Shown: positions 9,169 through 19,433, numbered from the stretch's first letter. The stretch: DNA of 64,000 nucleotides from Flavobacteriaceae bacterium MAR_2010_188 (GCA_900104375.1 LT629302.1:2014001-2078000); one strand, 5' to 3'. Notes: generated from the letters alone by a model not told the origin. Numbers and translations: made by a program.

Positions 9169-10470
9169 ATGATAAAATTCTTTCGAAAAATCAGGAAGAG
9201 CCTTCTGACCGATAATAAATTCACCAAACCTGCCTCGCCGGCAGGCAGGTATCTACTATATGCAGTAGGTGAGATTATCTTGGTTGTGATCGGTATATTA
9301 ATCGCGCTACAAATAAACAATAAGAATGAAGAGCGGAAACAGTCCAAGGAACTCGATGGGCTAATGAAAAGTATCTCGAGCGCTATCCAATCGGATGTTA
9401 AATACCTGAAACTGATCAAGACCGCTAGACAAACAATTGGGATTAGTGCAGATTCAATTTTCGAAGCTTATATTCAAGCCGATAATCCGACATTCAGTTT
9501 TGAGGATTACGCCTATGTTGCCAACACATTTAATGAATTAATTACTCCAATTTATTTTCAACCTAATACCAGTTCGTTCGAAGCTTTAAAAAATTCTCTC
9601 TACTTAAGTAAGCTACAGGGAACGGATATAGAATTATTGCTACAGAGCTATTACGCTTCAGCAGAACGTATTAAAAAGCAAGAAGAAGACTATAATCAAT
9701 TGCTAAAGACCGATTACCAATTGTGGTCCAATAAATACAGGAATGATGGTAGCACTTTTTTTAGAACGATTTGGAATTACAAGGATAGCGCTGAAAAAAA
9801 ACAGAGATTTGTAGAGATACTGAATGATGAAGACACTAAATCTCTGTTCGAGAAAGGGTTTGAAGAAAGTAATATGGTGAGTTTTTACAGTCAACAACTT
9901 ATTTTAGGGGATAAGTTTATTGAGATGGTGAAGGATAAAGAATTCAATTTTAATGAACAGACTAAAATAGATTTTAGTGGAACTTTAAATTCTTATGCCG
10001 AAGTTGATATCTTAAATTTATTGGTGAACGGCAAAATACCGGCGAATTTTGATATGATTTACGCCCACTCTGGAGATGTATTTTATCCAGGAATAACATC
10101 TGAAGACGGCTACGCGGTATTAGTCTATCCCGATAATACATTTGCCTGGGGTTCGCCTTTTTTTGCCATCACAGCCCTGAACGGGAGGGTTACAGAAATG
10201 GATTTCTCGAAATACAAGAATGTGGCTCTTGAAATGAGAGGTGTAAATGGTGGTGAACAATTCGCGTTGATGATGAAAGACAAATATGATCTGCCCGATG
10301 GTACGGAGTCTAGAGTCAATATAAAACTAACTAAGAATTGGGAAACCTACGCAGTACCCCTCGACCAATTTAAAACGGCAGACAAAACTATCATCAAAAC
10401 GCCTTTAGGATTCGTTTTTTTAGGTAATGAAGGGTTGACGATCCATGTGAGGTCTATTCAATTTAATTAG
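9169..10470 (+). CDS. DUF6090 family membrane-anchored protein with an in-frame REP insertion
   Basis: The protein starts with MIKFFRKIRKSLL and has one membrane helix at about residues 31-50 (YAVGEIILVVIGILIALQI), the hallmark of the flavobacterial DUF6090 family. The remaining ~380 residues are predicted to be periplasmic, with an unknown function. Between the basic start and the helix lie the residues PASPAGR, encoded by a copy of the palindromic repeat at 9229-9249. Homologues as I know them run from NKFSKYLLYA-like sequence straight into the helix, so this is a 7-residue in-frame insertion. The reading frame is intact downstream. Confidence 0.8.
   Translation: MIKFFRKIRKSLLTDNKFTKPASPAGRYLLYAVGEIILVVIGILIALQINNKNEERKQSKELDGLMKSISSAIQSDVKYLKLIKTARQTIGISADSIFEAYIQADNPTFSFEDYAYVANTFNELITPIYFQPNTSSFEALKNSLYLSKLQGTDIELLLQSYYASAERIKKQEEDYNQLLKTDYQLWSNKYRNDGSTFFRTIWNYKDSAEKKQRFVEILNDEDTKSLFEKGFEESNMVSFYSQQLILGDKFIEMVKDKEFNFNEQTKIDFSGTLNSYAEVDILNLLVNGKIPANFDMIYAHSGDVFYPGITSEDGYAVLVYPDNTFAWGSPFFAITALNGRVTEMDFSKYKNVALEMRGVNGGEQFALMMKDKYDLPDGTESRVNIKLTKNWETYAVPLDQFKTADKTIIKTPLGFVFLGNEGLTIHVRSIQFN
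9229..9249. repeat. 21-bp palindromic repeat inserted in frame in the DUF6090 gene
   Basis: CCTGCCTCGCCGGCAGGCAG plus a final G is a variant of the element at 6678 and 6712, one base longer. The 21-base length keeps the frame and adds Pro-Ala-Ser-Pro-Ala-Gly-Arg. Confidence 0.85.
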
Positions 10471-10597
10471 GGAAGAAGCTCAATCTTCGCAAACACGAAT
10501 AAGGGCAATGGCCAATTAAATTTTCCTCTGAGGTGATAGCACAAAAAAGCCAACTTCTCACTCCGTTTTATTTACTTTGTGTCTTAATAAGCATTAT

Positions 10598-11464
10598 TTG
10601 AAGACGCTCAAAAAATACGTCAACCAACCCTATCCCTTTTACTTCAAAGGGAAAAAGCTATTTCAGATAAGCGTGGTTATTTTTTCGCTCTCCTTTTTCT
10701 TTAATTATGTTTTTGAACCGTTCGAAGTCAACGAACCGGAATTAAAGTTCTCTTACTTTTGGGTGTCCATCATCCATTCCCTCAGTCCGTTTCTTGCCTT
10801 GATTCCAGTATCCTTATTTGTTTCTAAAAACCACAAAAAAGTAGAAAACTGGAAGCTGAAATATGAATTTACTTTTATCGCGGTTCTGCTGTTGCTCACT
10901 GGTATCATTCAATTTTTGCTGAGGGATTTGCTTTATGACAATCCCGAGAATTGGTCTTGGTTCTATTTAAAGGAAGAAATCATAAATACCATTTACGTGG
11001 GCTCAATTTTGGCGTTTATCATTGTGTCGGCCAATCTCAACATCCAATTTTTTAAGAACAGTGAAAAGGCTTCCACCTTTAATTCTAAGTTGAAGAATTC
11101 TTCTGCTTCAAATTCTATTTCTGAAGTTTTTATTGAAACTGAATTGAAATCGGAAAACTTTAAGCTTAACCTTCAAGATTTCGTTTTTGCCAAATCCCAA
11201 GGAAATTATGTTGAACTATATGTCGTTGAAAATTCCCGGACTAAACCGATTTTAAAACGTTTAAAGTTGAAGGATTTGGAGATAATTCTAGAGCCGTTCA
11301 ACCACATAATAAGAACGCATCGCTCCTATCTTTTAAACACTGATTATATTGAAAATGTATATGGCAATGCCCAAGGCTATAAGATTCAGCTGAAGGATTG
11401 CGAGGACATTGTTCCCGTTTCCAGAAATTATCTTGAAGCATTTAACAGTAAAATGCAGTCATAA
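10598..11464 (+). CDS. Membrane-bound LytTR-domain transcription regulator
   Basis: The N-terminal half has four predicted membrane helices (starting ISVVIFSLSFFFNYVF), and the C-terminal ~100 residues are a LytTR DNA-binding domain (FVFAKSQGNYVELYV ... IIRTHRSYLLN). There is no receiver domain, so it is a one-component membrane regulator. No ATG fits; I place the start at TTG 10598, giving LKTLKKYVNQPYPFYF. An upstream TTG at 10577 overlaps a TACTTTG box resembling the -7 element, so it is probably untranscribed. The acyltransferase gene follows 130 bases later in the same direction and is a plausible target. Confidence 0.78.
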   Translation: MKTLKKYVNQPYPFYFKGKKLFQISVVIFSLSFFFNYVFEPFEVNEPELKFSYFWVSIIHSLSPFLALIPVSLFVSKNHKKVENWKLKYEFTFIAVLLLLTGIIQFLLRDLLYDNPENWSWFYLKEEIINTIYVGSILAFIIVSANLNIQFFKNSEKASTFNSKLKNSSASNSISEVFIETELKSENFKLNLQDFVFAKSQGNYVELYVVENSRTKPILKRLKLKDLEIILEPFNHIIRTHRSYLLNTDYIENVYGNAQGYKIQLKDCEDIVPVSRNYLEAFNSKMQS

Positions 11465-11596
11465 ACAGCTTTGTATTTCATCCCAAAAGCCTGTATTTCC
11501 TGTAATAATGTTGTATTACGACACAAAATCTTGACAGCCGTACCATAACTTTTTAGTTATGTGATTTTCCACAGAAGTTTGCCAAAAACTTTTAAA

Positions 11597-12790
11597 ATGG
11601 AAAGACGATACGATTTAGATTGGTTACGAGTAATCGCTTTTGCTCTTCTTATTTTTTACCATATCGGGATGTTTTTTGTCCCCTGGGATTGGCATATAAA
11701 AAATAATAAAATCTACGACTGGCTAGAATTTCCCATGCTGTTTTTAAACCGCTGGCGTATGCCATTATTGTTTATTATCTCCGGAATGGGAACCGCATTT
11801 TCTTTAGGAAAGAGGTCTGCTTTTCAATTTTCGGGAGAGCGAATCTCGCGATTGCTGATTCCGCTGCTATTTGGGATGTTCGTCATCGTGCCTCCGCAAG
11901 TTTATATTGAAAGAATTGCCCATTTTCAGTTCATTGGTTCTTATTTCGATTTTTGGCCAGCAGATGCATTTGAAGGTAAATACCCAAGCGGAAACCTCAG
12001 CTGGCACCACCTTTGGTTTTTGCCCTATATATTGATTTACTCTTTGGTTCTGTTGCCGTTCTTTATCTATATCCGCAAACATCCGAATAATAAAATAATC
12101 AGGTTGACTAAAAAACTCGCACAGACCAGATTAGGTCTGTATTTGATGATTTTGCCATTGCTTTTAATGGAATGGTTTTTAGACCCATTTTTTCCCATTA
12201 CCCACGGACTGTTCGACGATTGGTTTAATTTCTTTTACAATCTCACTCTGTTCTTTTATGGATTTCTGCTGATTTTCTGTCAACAGGAATTTTTTGAAAA
12301 CCTACGTAACTTCTATAAAAGCTACCTCGCCATTGGCGTCATTGCTTTTTCTGTATTTCTGTTTCTGGTGATGAATTACGAAGATGGCTATTTGCGTCAT
12401 TTTACCGAAGCATCTTTTAATCAGATTAATATGTGGTCTTGGGTCTTGGGCTTATTTGGTCTGTCATCCGTTTTTTTAAATAGAAAAAGTAACATTATTC
12501 TCTATTGCAACCGCGCGGTCTATCCCTTTTATATTCTTCATCAAACTATGATTATAATCCTTGCTTATTGGATAATGGATTTCAATTGGAGTCTGCTCAC
12601 AAAACTTTCTTTTTTAGTAATCGGCACTTTTTCAATTTGCTGGATTTTATATGAATTTCTTATTAAACGAGTTTATCTGCTGAACTTAGTTATGGGAGTA
12701 AAACCGAAGCGCGATGCGTCGAATATAGTGTGTGTTCAAGGAGAGCAAAAGTTTGAAACTTCTGTGCAGAAATTTGGAAAATGTAACTGA
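11597..12790 (+). CDS. Acyltransferase family 3 membrane protein
   Basis: This integral membrane protein has about ten hydrophobic segments. Its N-terminus, MERRYDLDWLRVIAFALLIF followed by YHIGM, carries the Arg11 and His22 pair typical of acyltransferase-3 enzymes, which transfer acyl groups to extracytoplasmic sugars. The chosen ATG at 11597 gives the family's usual MxRxYDLDWLR start; the frame is open back to 11561 but adds nothing conserved. It lies next to the membrane-bound LytTR regulator. The acyl acceptor is unknown. Confidence 0.82.
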   Translation: MERRYDLDWLRVIAFALLIFYHIGMFFVPWDWHIKNNKIYDWLEFPMLFLNRWRMPLLFIISGMGTAFSLGKRSAFQFSGERISRLLIPLLFGMFVIVPPQVYIERIAHFQFIGSYFDFWPADAFEGKYPSGNLSWHHLWFLPYILIYSLVLLPFFIYIRKHPNNKIIRLTKKLAQTRLGLYLMILPLLLMEWFLDPFFPITHGLFDDWFNFFYNLTLFFYGFLLIFCQQEFFENLRNFYKSYLAIGVIAFSVFLFLVMNYEDGYLRHFTEASFNQINMWSWVLGLFGLSSVFLNRKSNIILYCNRAVYPFYILHQTMIIILAYWIMDFNWSLLTKLSFLVIGTFSICWILYEFLIKRVYLLNLVMGVKPKRDASNIVCVQGEQKFETSVQKFGKCN

Positions 12791-12890
12791 ATACGGAATC
12801 TTTAACGGCTAGTAATAACTGCTGTATTTAAAATCTTTAATATCTTCAAGCTTATTATTTTTCTTAAAAAAAGATAATTAATTCTATAAA

Positions 12891-13241
12891 ATGAAAAAAC
12901 ACAGAATCTTCACCACGTCTTTTGCTAGTGTTTATCCGCACTACGTCATTAAAGCGGAGAAAAAAGGTCGGACGAAAGACGAAGTGGACCAAATAATAAT
13001 TTGGTTAACTGGCTATTCGCAAAAAGAATTAGAAGAAATTATTGCGAACAAAATCGATTTTGAAACCTTCTTTGGTGAAGCTCCACAAATCAATCCCAAT
13101 GTTTCCAAAATAACTGGAGTCATTTGCGGATATAGGGTTGAAGAAATAGAAGATCCGCGGATGCGGAAAATTAGGTATTTAGATAAGTTGATTGATGAAT
13201 TGGCAAAAGGAAAGAAGATGGAGAAGATTTTAAGAAGCTAG
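12891..13241 (+). CDS. DUF2200 family protein
   Basis: The 116-residue protein is a full-length DUF2200 member: [19 protein letters not shown] at the start, [10 protein letters not shown] in the middle and a basic [11 protein letters not shown] end. It is cytosolic and of unknown function. A decayed paralogue lies at 18201-18549, and its final ~50 bases are duplicated at 15769-15822. About 320 bases follow without a gene; I see nothing notable in them. Confidence 0.85.
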   Translation: MKKHRIFTTSFASVYPHYVIKAEKKGRTKDEVDQIIIWLTGYSQKELEEIIANKIDFETFFGEAPQINPNVSKITGVICGYRVEEIEDPRMRKIRYLDKLIDELAKGKKMEKILRS

Positions 13242-13563
13242 TACAATCCCAGTTAACTACCTCTAAGTTTTAATCAAAAATAAGCACCATTTTACAAGAT
13301 TTTTTCTACACTATAAATAGTACTCTAAGTTTTTTCAAATCCAAACCACTAAAGTTCCCATCCATCTTCGGATCTACATCAAGCAAGAAAGACTTTTTTC
13401 CCTAACTTGTGCAACAGGCTCAATGTATGTAAATAATAAACAAGATAGTTGTAACATCACATTCCTTAACCGTTTCAGGTTTTTGTAAATTGAATGATTT
13501 TTGCTTCTAAATCGCCGGCTTTTTATATAAACCGCTCTGAGCAATCTTAAAACAAAAATAATT

Positions 13564-15765
13564 ATGAACAAGATTTATTTCCTTTTAGTGATACTATTTA
13601 TGGGTTGTTCGACCCAGGATTCAAAAGATAAGGATCTTACGGAAAAAGAGCGTTGGGAACAACATGCTGCAAATACAGAAATAATAAGGGATGATTTTGG
13701 CGTACCCCATATTTACGGAAAAACGGATGCCGATGCCGTCTTTGGCTTATTATACGCACAATGCGAAGATGATTTTAATCGTGTTGAACGAAATTATATT
13801 TGGGCCATTGGTAGGCTTGCCGAAGTTGAAGGAGTAGAATCTTTATACAGCGATCTGCGCGCTAATCTCTATATGACCGAAGAAGAGGCTATTGAAAACT
13901 ATAATAATAGTCCTAAATGGTTACAAGAGCTTTGTGTCGCTTTTGCCGATGGGGTTAACTATTATCTTAAAACACACCCGGAGGTAACACCGCAACTCTT
14001 GAACCATTTTGAGCCATGGATGCCAATGTATTTTAGCGAAGGCTCCATTGGTGGGGATATTGAAAGGGTTTCTACCAAAAAAATAAAAGATTTCTATGAA
14101 AAAAACGCCGATAATAGAGTTGCTGTCAATGATGGCTTAATTAGATTAAGAGATGATGAACCAAGGGGATCCAATGGTTTTGCTATTTCTGGTGAGCTAA
14201 CAAAATCCGGGAATGCGATGCTGCTTATAAATCCGCACACCTCTTTCTTTTTTCGGGGCGAAGTTCATATGGTTAGTGAAGAAGGGCTTAACGCCTACGG
14301 TGCGGTAACTTGGGGACAATTTTTTGTCTATCAAGGATTTAATGAAAAAACAGGTTGGATGCATACCTCAACGGGCACGGATATTATTGATGAGTTTGAG
14401 GAGACCATCGTCAAGGAAAATGGTAAAACAACTTATAAATATGGCGACGCCCTACGGGCAGTTGATTCTTTGAAAGTAACTATAAACTACAAAAGTGCCG
14501 ATAGCATCAAAGACAGAACATTCATGATGTACCGCACGCATCACGGTCCCATTACGCATGCCAATGACGATAAATGGGTTTCCACCGCCTTATTGTGGAG
14601 TCCTGTAAAAGCATTGGAGCAATCCTTTACAAGGACCAAGAAATCCAATCATGATGAATTTTATAAAATGATGGATATCCGCACCAACTCTTCCAATAAC
14701 ACTGTGTATGCAGATGCTGATGGCACAATTGCCTATTACCATGGCAATTTTATCCCAAAAAGAAATGAAAAGTTTGATTACACAAAACCTCTTGATGGTA
14801 GCAACCCGGAAACCGATTGGGATGGACTTCATGAATTAGAGGATAATATCATTGTGAAAAATCCACCCAACGGCTGGATCCAGAATTGCAACTCCACACC
14901 ATTTACAAGTGCTGCTGAGTACAGCCCTAAAAAAGAAGATTATCCTGAATATATGAGTTCCTTTCCAGAAAACTTTAGAGGCATACACGCCATTCCTTTA
15001 TTGAAAAAAGCAGAGAACTTGACCTTAGACGGATTAATTGAATTGGCTTACGACAGCTATTTGCCGGGAGCCGATTTACTAATTACTGGACTAATTGAAG
15101 CTGCTAATAATTCAGACATAAAATCACAAGAAGTGAAAGAAGCTATCGAACTTTTAAGGGGTTGGGATTTTAGGGTATCAGAAAGTTCCGTTGGGATGAC
15201 CTTGACACAATTTTACTTGAATGCATACTATAAGTCTGACAAAATTCCTAAGATGACAGGAAATAAAAGAACAACTCTATTAGGAACATTTGACTATATG
15301 AGTAAAACAGCGTCTCCAGAAGAACGTATAGAAGTATTTCAAACTGCTTTGGAAAATCTAACTGCAGATTTTGGATCATGGAAAACGCCTTGGGGAGAAT
15401 TTAATAGATACCAACGGAACGATGGTGAAATCAATCAAGAATTTGATGACTCCAAACCAAGTATTGCAGTTGGTATGGCTTCTAGTATGTGGGGAGCATT
15501 GGCATCTTTCGGCACTCAATTTGGAAAAGGCACTAAACGTCAATATGGGACATCTGGTAACAGTTTTGTGGCGGTTGTAGAATTTGGTGATAAGGTAAAG
15601 GCAAAATCTATGTTGGCTGGAGGTCAAAGTAGTGATCCAACTTCGCCCCACTTTGATGATCAAGCCCAGCGTTATGCCGATGGAAAATTTAAAGATGTTG
15701 CGTTTTATAGGGAAGATGTTGAAAAACGCGCAGAAAAAACCTATCATCCCGGTGAAAAAAATTAG
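13564..15765 (+). CDS. Penicillin acylase family lipoprotein (Ntn hydrolase)
   Basis: The 733-residue protein starts with a lipoprotein signal (lipobox FMGC). It has the order of the penicillin amidase/acyl-homoserine-lactone acylase family: an alpha-chain region (residues ~35-170), a short spacer, and a beta chain beginning at Ser203 in RGSNGFAISG. In this family that serine becomes the N-terminal nucleophile after autocleavage. The downstream HHGP and NSSNNTVYAD segments also fit. The substrate could be an N-acyl homoserine lactone, an N-acyl amino acid or a beta-lactam side chain; the sequence does not decide. It stands alone. Confidence 0.85.
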   Translation: MNKIYFLLVILFMGCSTQDSKDKDLTEKERWEQHAANTEIIRDDFGVPHIYGKTDADAVFGLLYAQCEDDFNRVERNYIWAIGRLAEVEGVESLYSDLRANLYMTEEEAIENYNNSPKWLQELCVAFADGVNYYLKTHPEVTPQLLNHFEPWMPMYFSEGSIGGDIERVSTKKIKDFYEKNADNRVAVNDGLIRLRDDEPRGSNGFAISGELTKSGNAMLLINPHTSFFFRGEVHMVSEEGLNAYGAVTWGQFFVYQGFNEKTGWMHTSTGTDIIDEFEETIVKENGKTTYKYGDALRAVDSLKVTINYKSADSIKDRTFMMYRTHHGPITHANDDKWVSTALLWSPVKALEQSFTRTKKSNHDEFYKMMDIRTNSSNNTVYADADGTIAYYHGNFIPKRNEKFDYTKPLDGSNPETDWDGLHELEDNIIVKNPPNGWIQNCNSTPFTSAAEYSPKKEDYPEYMSSFPENFRGIHAIPLLKKAENLTLDGLIELAYDSYLPGADLLITGLIEAANNSDIKSQEVKEAIELLRGWDFRVSESSVGMTLTQFYLNAYYKSDKIPKMTGNKRTTLLGTFDYMSKTASPEERIEVFQTALENLTADFGSWKTPWGEFNRYQRNDGEINQEFDDSKPSIAVGMASSMWGALASFGTQFGKGTKRQYGTSGNSFVAVVEFGDKVKAKSMLAGGQSSDPTSPHFDDQAQRYADGKFKDVAFYREDVEKRAEKTYHPGEKN

Positions 15766-15768
15766 AAT

Positions 15769-15822
15769 CGGCCAAAGGAAAGAAGATGGAGAAAATTTTA
15801 AGAAGCTAGAGAAATCCCATAA
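15769..15822 (+). pseudogene. Duplicated 3' end of the DUF2200 gene
   Basis: Right after the acylase stop codon, about 50 bases (AAAGGAAAGAAGATGGAGAA onward, including AGAAGCTAG) match the last codons and stop of the DUF2200 gene at 13200-13252 with only a few changes. No start or upstream coding sequence is present. Nothing else recognisable lies between here and 16108. Confidence 0.75.
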
Positions 15823-16108
15823 TGCTTCAGCCCTACAAAGATTCAAATGAACTTGTGCAAATGGATGAAAAAGTAAGATGGGATATATCTTAGAATTCAC
15901 TAGCGCGTACGGCAATTAAGTAAGTTATGCCGGCATTTATTATTAAAAAGGCGGCTTTCTTAATAGTAAAAATTAATTTTTAGTTTAAAATTGATACCAC
16001 TTTTGTACTTGGCTTCATCTTAAAAAAATCACGCGGATATAATCACTATTTTTAGAATCCTAAACCTTGAAAAATTTACGAGGGCATTTGCATACAATTC
16101 AATAATCG

Positions 16109-18151
16109 ATGGTCATGAAAAACACACTTATTTTATTATTCTTTATTTTAAGCATAATTACTTCAGCACAAAATGATGGCTGGCATATAAGCACAAAAGA
16201 AAATAAGGATTATACCGGAATTGCGATTGCAAATGGAAGAATAGGTATGCTAACTTCTGCTAAGCCGCTCCAAATACAACATATTGTTCTTAATAATGTC
16301 TATGATGTTGACCCTAATTTAAAAGTAAGTCAGATTCTTCACGGTATGAATTTCGGAAATCTGGACATGTTTATAGATGGGGAACAGATCACAGAGAACA
16401 ATATCAGCAATTGGGAACAGGTAATGGATATGAAAAATGCTGCGTTTACCACCACTTTCGATTTTAAGGATAAGGCAAAGGTGACTTGTACCATATATGC
16501 GCTTAGAAATTTACAATATACCGGTTATATTGATATCAATGTTGAGGCTACTGAAGACATTGACCTAAAGGTTGTAGGTAAAATAATGGTGCCAAAAGAA
16601 TACCAAAAACCATCCCACACGTTTCAGGTCTTAAAGGACCTAGAAACGACTATGCCAATCCTACAATCAGTCGCTAAAAGTCCTTTTGGTAAACATTTGG
16701 TAAGCACTTCCGCGACATTTATCTGGCACAAGATCAATTCATCTAGAGAAAACCAGAGACCGGAATTGAACCACAAAATCAATTCAGACTACGAAAATAC
16801 TCTGTCTTTCGATTACAAAATCAATAAGGGCAAAAACCTAGAATTTGCTTGGACCGGAGCAGAATGTACGACCAAGAATTTTTCTGATCCCAAATCAGAA
16901 TCGGAAAGAATGGTAATCTTTAATCTGTTAAATTCAAAAGAGGTCCTTTTAAGTCAACATAAAGCTCTATGGGATAAATTATGGGAAGGAGATATTGTTA
17001 TTGAGGGAGATCTGCAGACTCAACAAGATGTTCGTCTTGCTCTTTATCACTTATATGCTTTTGCGCGTGGAGATTCTGATTTAAGTATCGCGCCCATGGG
17101 TCTATCCTTGCAAGTCCCATATAACGGACATATTTTTTGGGACACCGAACTTTGGATGTTTCCACCATTGCTAATACTCAATCAAGATATAGCTAGATCA
17201 TTGGTAAATTATCGTTCTGACCGCTTAGAACCTGCAAAAAACAGAGCGATTAACTATGGGTATAAGGGAGCTATGTTTCCTTGGGAAAGCGATGATACCG
17301 GAGAAGAGGCCACACCCCCCTTTGCCCTGACAGGTCCTTTTGAGCACCACATAACTGCAGATATCGGAATTGCTTTCTGGAATTATTACCGGATTACACA
17401 GGATAAGAAGTGGTTAGTTGAAAAAGGATATCCTGTAATGAAAGAAATAGCGGATTTTTGGGTAAGCCGAGTAGTGGCAAATGGGGACGGAAGTTACTCC
17501 ATAAATAATGTAGTAGGGGCCAATGAATTTGCCCCAAATGTAGATGATAATGCCTTTACCAATGGAGCTGCAATCACTGCTTTAAGATATGCTACAAAAG
17601 CGGCTGAAGCAATCGGAACCGCCCCTAACCCGGAATGGAAAGAAGTATCGGAAAAAATAAACATCCTTAAACTTGAGGATGGGACAACGAAAGAACATTC
17701 AAATTATAATGGCGAGATAATCAAACAGGCAGATGTAAACCTGCTTTCCTACCCCTTGGAAATTGTGGATGATAAGGAAAGTATACTTAAAGACCTAAAA
17801 TACTATGAGCCAAAATTAGCCGCAGAAGGTCCAGCAATGGGCAAATCCATTTTTTCGGTTTTATATGCCAGACAAGGAGACGCATCAAATGCCTATAGGC
17901 TTTTTAAGGAGAGTTACGTCCCTAATCAACAACCTCCTTTTGGTGCATTATCGGAGGTAGCGACTTCCAACTTTTCATACTTTGCTACTGGAGCAGGTGG
18001 CATGTTACAAAGTGTTCTATTTGGTTTTGGTGGCTTGGATTTTACGGATGATGGAATTGTACAAAAAAATCCGATCCTTCCCAAAGAATGGAAATCCCTG
18101 ACCATAAAAGGTGTGGGAAAAGATAAAAAAACGTTTCGGGTCGAGAGGTAA
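16109..18151 (+). CDS. Secreted GH65-like glycoside hydrolase/phosphorylase
   Basis: After a signal peptide (residues ~3-21, ending ITSAQ) the 680-residue protein follows the GH65 layout: an N-terminal beta-sandwich and an (alpha/alpha)6 barrel. Barrel landmarks are FWDTELWMFPPLL, GAMFPWES and VVGANEFAPNVDDNAFTN. The last matches the PDEYxxxVDNNAYTN motif of the family, with Glu473 as the likely general acid. GH65 enzymes act on alpha-glucosides such as trehalose, maltose or kojibiose by hydrolysis or phosphorolysis. The second ATG (16115) is an equally likely start. No sugar transporter or SusCD pair lies nearby. Confidence 0.8.
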   Translation: MVMKNTLILLFFILSIITSAQNDGWHISTKENKDYTGIAIANGRIGMLTSAKPLQIQHIVLNNVYDVDPNLKVSQILHGMNFGNLDMFIDGEQITENNISNWEQVMDMKNAAFTTTFDFKDKAKVTCTIYALRNLQYTGYIDINVEATEDIDLKVVGKIMVPKEYQKPSHTFQVLKDLETTMPILQSVAKSPFGKHLVSTSATFIWHKINSSRENQRPELNHKINSDYENTLSFDYKINKGKNLEFAWTGAECTTKNFSDPKSESERMVIFNLLNSKEVLLSQHKALWDKLWEGDIVIEGDLQTQQDVRLALYHLYAFARGDSDLSIAPMGLSLQVPYNGHIFWDTELWMFPPLLILNQDIARSLVNYRSDRLEPAKNRAINYGYKGAMFPWESDDTGEEATPPFALTGPFEHHITADIGIAFWNYYRITQDKKWLVEKGYPVMKEIADFWVSRVVANGDGSYSINNVVGANEFAPNVDDNAFTNGAAITALRYATKAAEAIGTAPNPEWKEVSEKINILKLEDGTTKEHSNYNGEIIKQADVNLLSYPLEIVDDKESILKDLKYYEPKLAAEGPAMGKSIFSVLYARQGDASNAYRLFKESYVPNQQPPFGALSEVATSNFSYFATGAGGMLQSVLFGFGGLDFTDDGIVQKNPILPKEWKSLTIKGVGKDKKTFRVER

Positions 18152-18200
18152 TGTTCAACCTTAATTATTTGTTGAAAAAAGCTGTATTCAATTCTATAAA

Positions 18201-18549
18201 ATGGAAAATCATAGAATATTCTCCACCTCATTTGCTAGCGTTTATCCTCATTAACTAAATAAAGCAGAAAAAAGAGGCAAAACAAAACAAGAGGTAGATG
18301 AAATTATAATGGTTAACTGGTTATGACCAAAAATCTTTTTAAGAGCTAATCACCAATAAAACCGATTTTGGAACCTTTTTCGCTGAAGCTCCACAACTCA
18401 ATCCCAATGTATCTAAAATTACCGGAGTTATTTGCGGCTATAGGGTAGAAGAAATCGAAAATCCTTTGATGCAAAAGTTCCGTTATTTGGATAAGCTTAT
18501 CGACGAATTGGCGAAAGGAAAAAAGATGGAAAAGATTCTGAGGAGTTAA
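18201..18549 (+). pseudogene. Decayed DUF2200 paralogue
   Basis: Reading from ATG 18201 gives [17 protein letters not shown] and then a stop. Further pieces (KAEKRGKTKQEVDEII, then GEAPQ-, [14 protein letters not shown] and [23 protein letters not shown]) follow in shifted frames up to the TAA near 18549. The intact relative is at 12891-13241. At least two in-frame stops and one frameshift separate the pieces. Confidence 0.88.
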
Positions 18550-18792
18550 ATCTTGTTGCCAACTCACGTGGTTTAGGTCTAGAGTTTCAATTTTAAGATT
18601 GCTTGGATGATAATTATCCCTTTCGGGAACGATTGGTATATTTCTTTACTTCTAAAATGAATTGAGCAATTTCTAGCTCCAAATAAAGTTTCAATACTTC
18701 CTTATTCGTCCAAACATTTTGAAAGTGACTTACTTTCAGAAGTTTGCGTAACGACTTATAATCTTGGGAATTTTAAATATTTATAATATCTT

Positions 18793-19398
18793 ATGAATGT
18801 CTTTGAGACAATCCCTAGAAAAAGATTAATTAGTAACATTCAATTTAAAATGATTAGAAATCACTGGAACGAGAAATGGAAGGAAATTCAATTTGATGAT
18901 AAGATTGCCGATAACGAGAAATTTAAAATTTCAAATTACGGTAGGGTCATAAATTGTAAAGGCGAAAAAGAATTTCTTCCTACCGAATCTACCATAAATG
19001 GCTATAGAAATATTCCACTTAAACAAAAGGCCAACGGAAAATCAACTAGCCGTTACGTGCATAAATTGGTTGCCGAGCATTTTTTAGAGAAAGGCGATGG
19101 AGAATTCGTGATTCATCTAGATTATAACAAGACCAACAACCGTATCGATAATTTAAGATGGGCGACCAAAAAGGAAAAAGAAAAGCATCAATTTAGCAAT
19201 CCGGCCTATCTCACCGAGCCTCGCAAGCGTACTCATGCAAAACTTACCGAGAACAAGGTAAGATTGATAAAAAGAAAAATAAATGATCCTAATCGACGGA
19301 CCCGCTTAAAGATGATTGCCAAACAATTTGGGATTTCAGAAATGCAACTTTATCGCATCAAAACCGGAGAAAATTGGGGTTCTGTAACGGAGTATTAA
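18793..19398 (+). CDS. NUMOD4/HNH homing-endonuclease-like protein with C-terminal helix-turn-helix
   Basis: The N-terminal part (WKEIQFDD ... FKISNYGRVIN) is a NUMOD4 motif. The centre (YVHKLVAEHFL ... VIHLDYNKTNNRIDNLRW) is an HNH_3 nuclease motif. The C-terminus (KMIAKQFGISEMQLYRIKTG) looks like a DNA-binding helix-turn-helix of the NUMOD1 kind. Such free-standing HNH proteins are relatives of intron and phage homing endonucleases. An alternative start is ATG 18850. No intron or intein host gene is visible beside it. Confidence 0.78.
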   Translation: MNVFETIPRKRLISNIQFKMIRNHWNEKWKEIQFDDKIADNEKFKISNYGRVINCKGEKEFLPTESTINGYRNIPLKQKANGKSTSRYVHKLVAEHFLEKGDGEFVIHLDYNKTNNRIDNLRWATKKEKEKHQFSNPAYLTEPRKRTHAKLTENKVRLIKRKINDPNRRTRLKMIAKQFGISEMQLYRIKTGENWGSVTEY

Positions 19399-19433
19399 TC
19401 TTATCTTCCGCAATTGAAAGACCAATAAACTAA

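Noticed and set aside
15376..15915. 179-codon minus-strand frame over the end of the penicillin acylase gene
   Set aside because: It lies opposite conserved acylase coding sequence and shows no protein-like motif.
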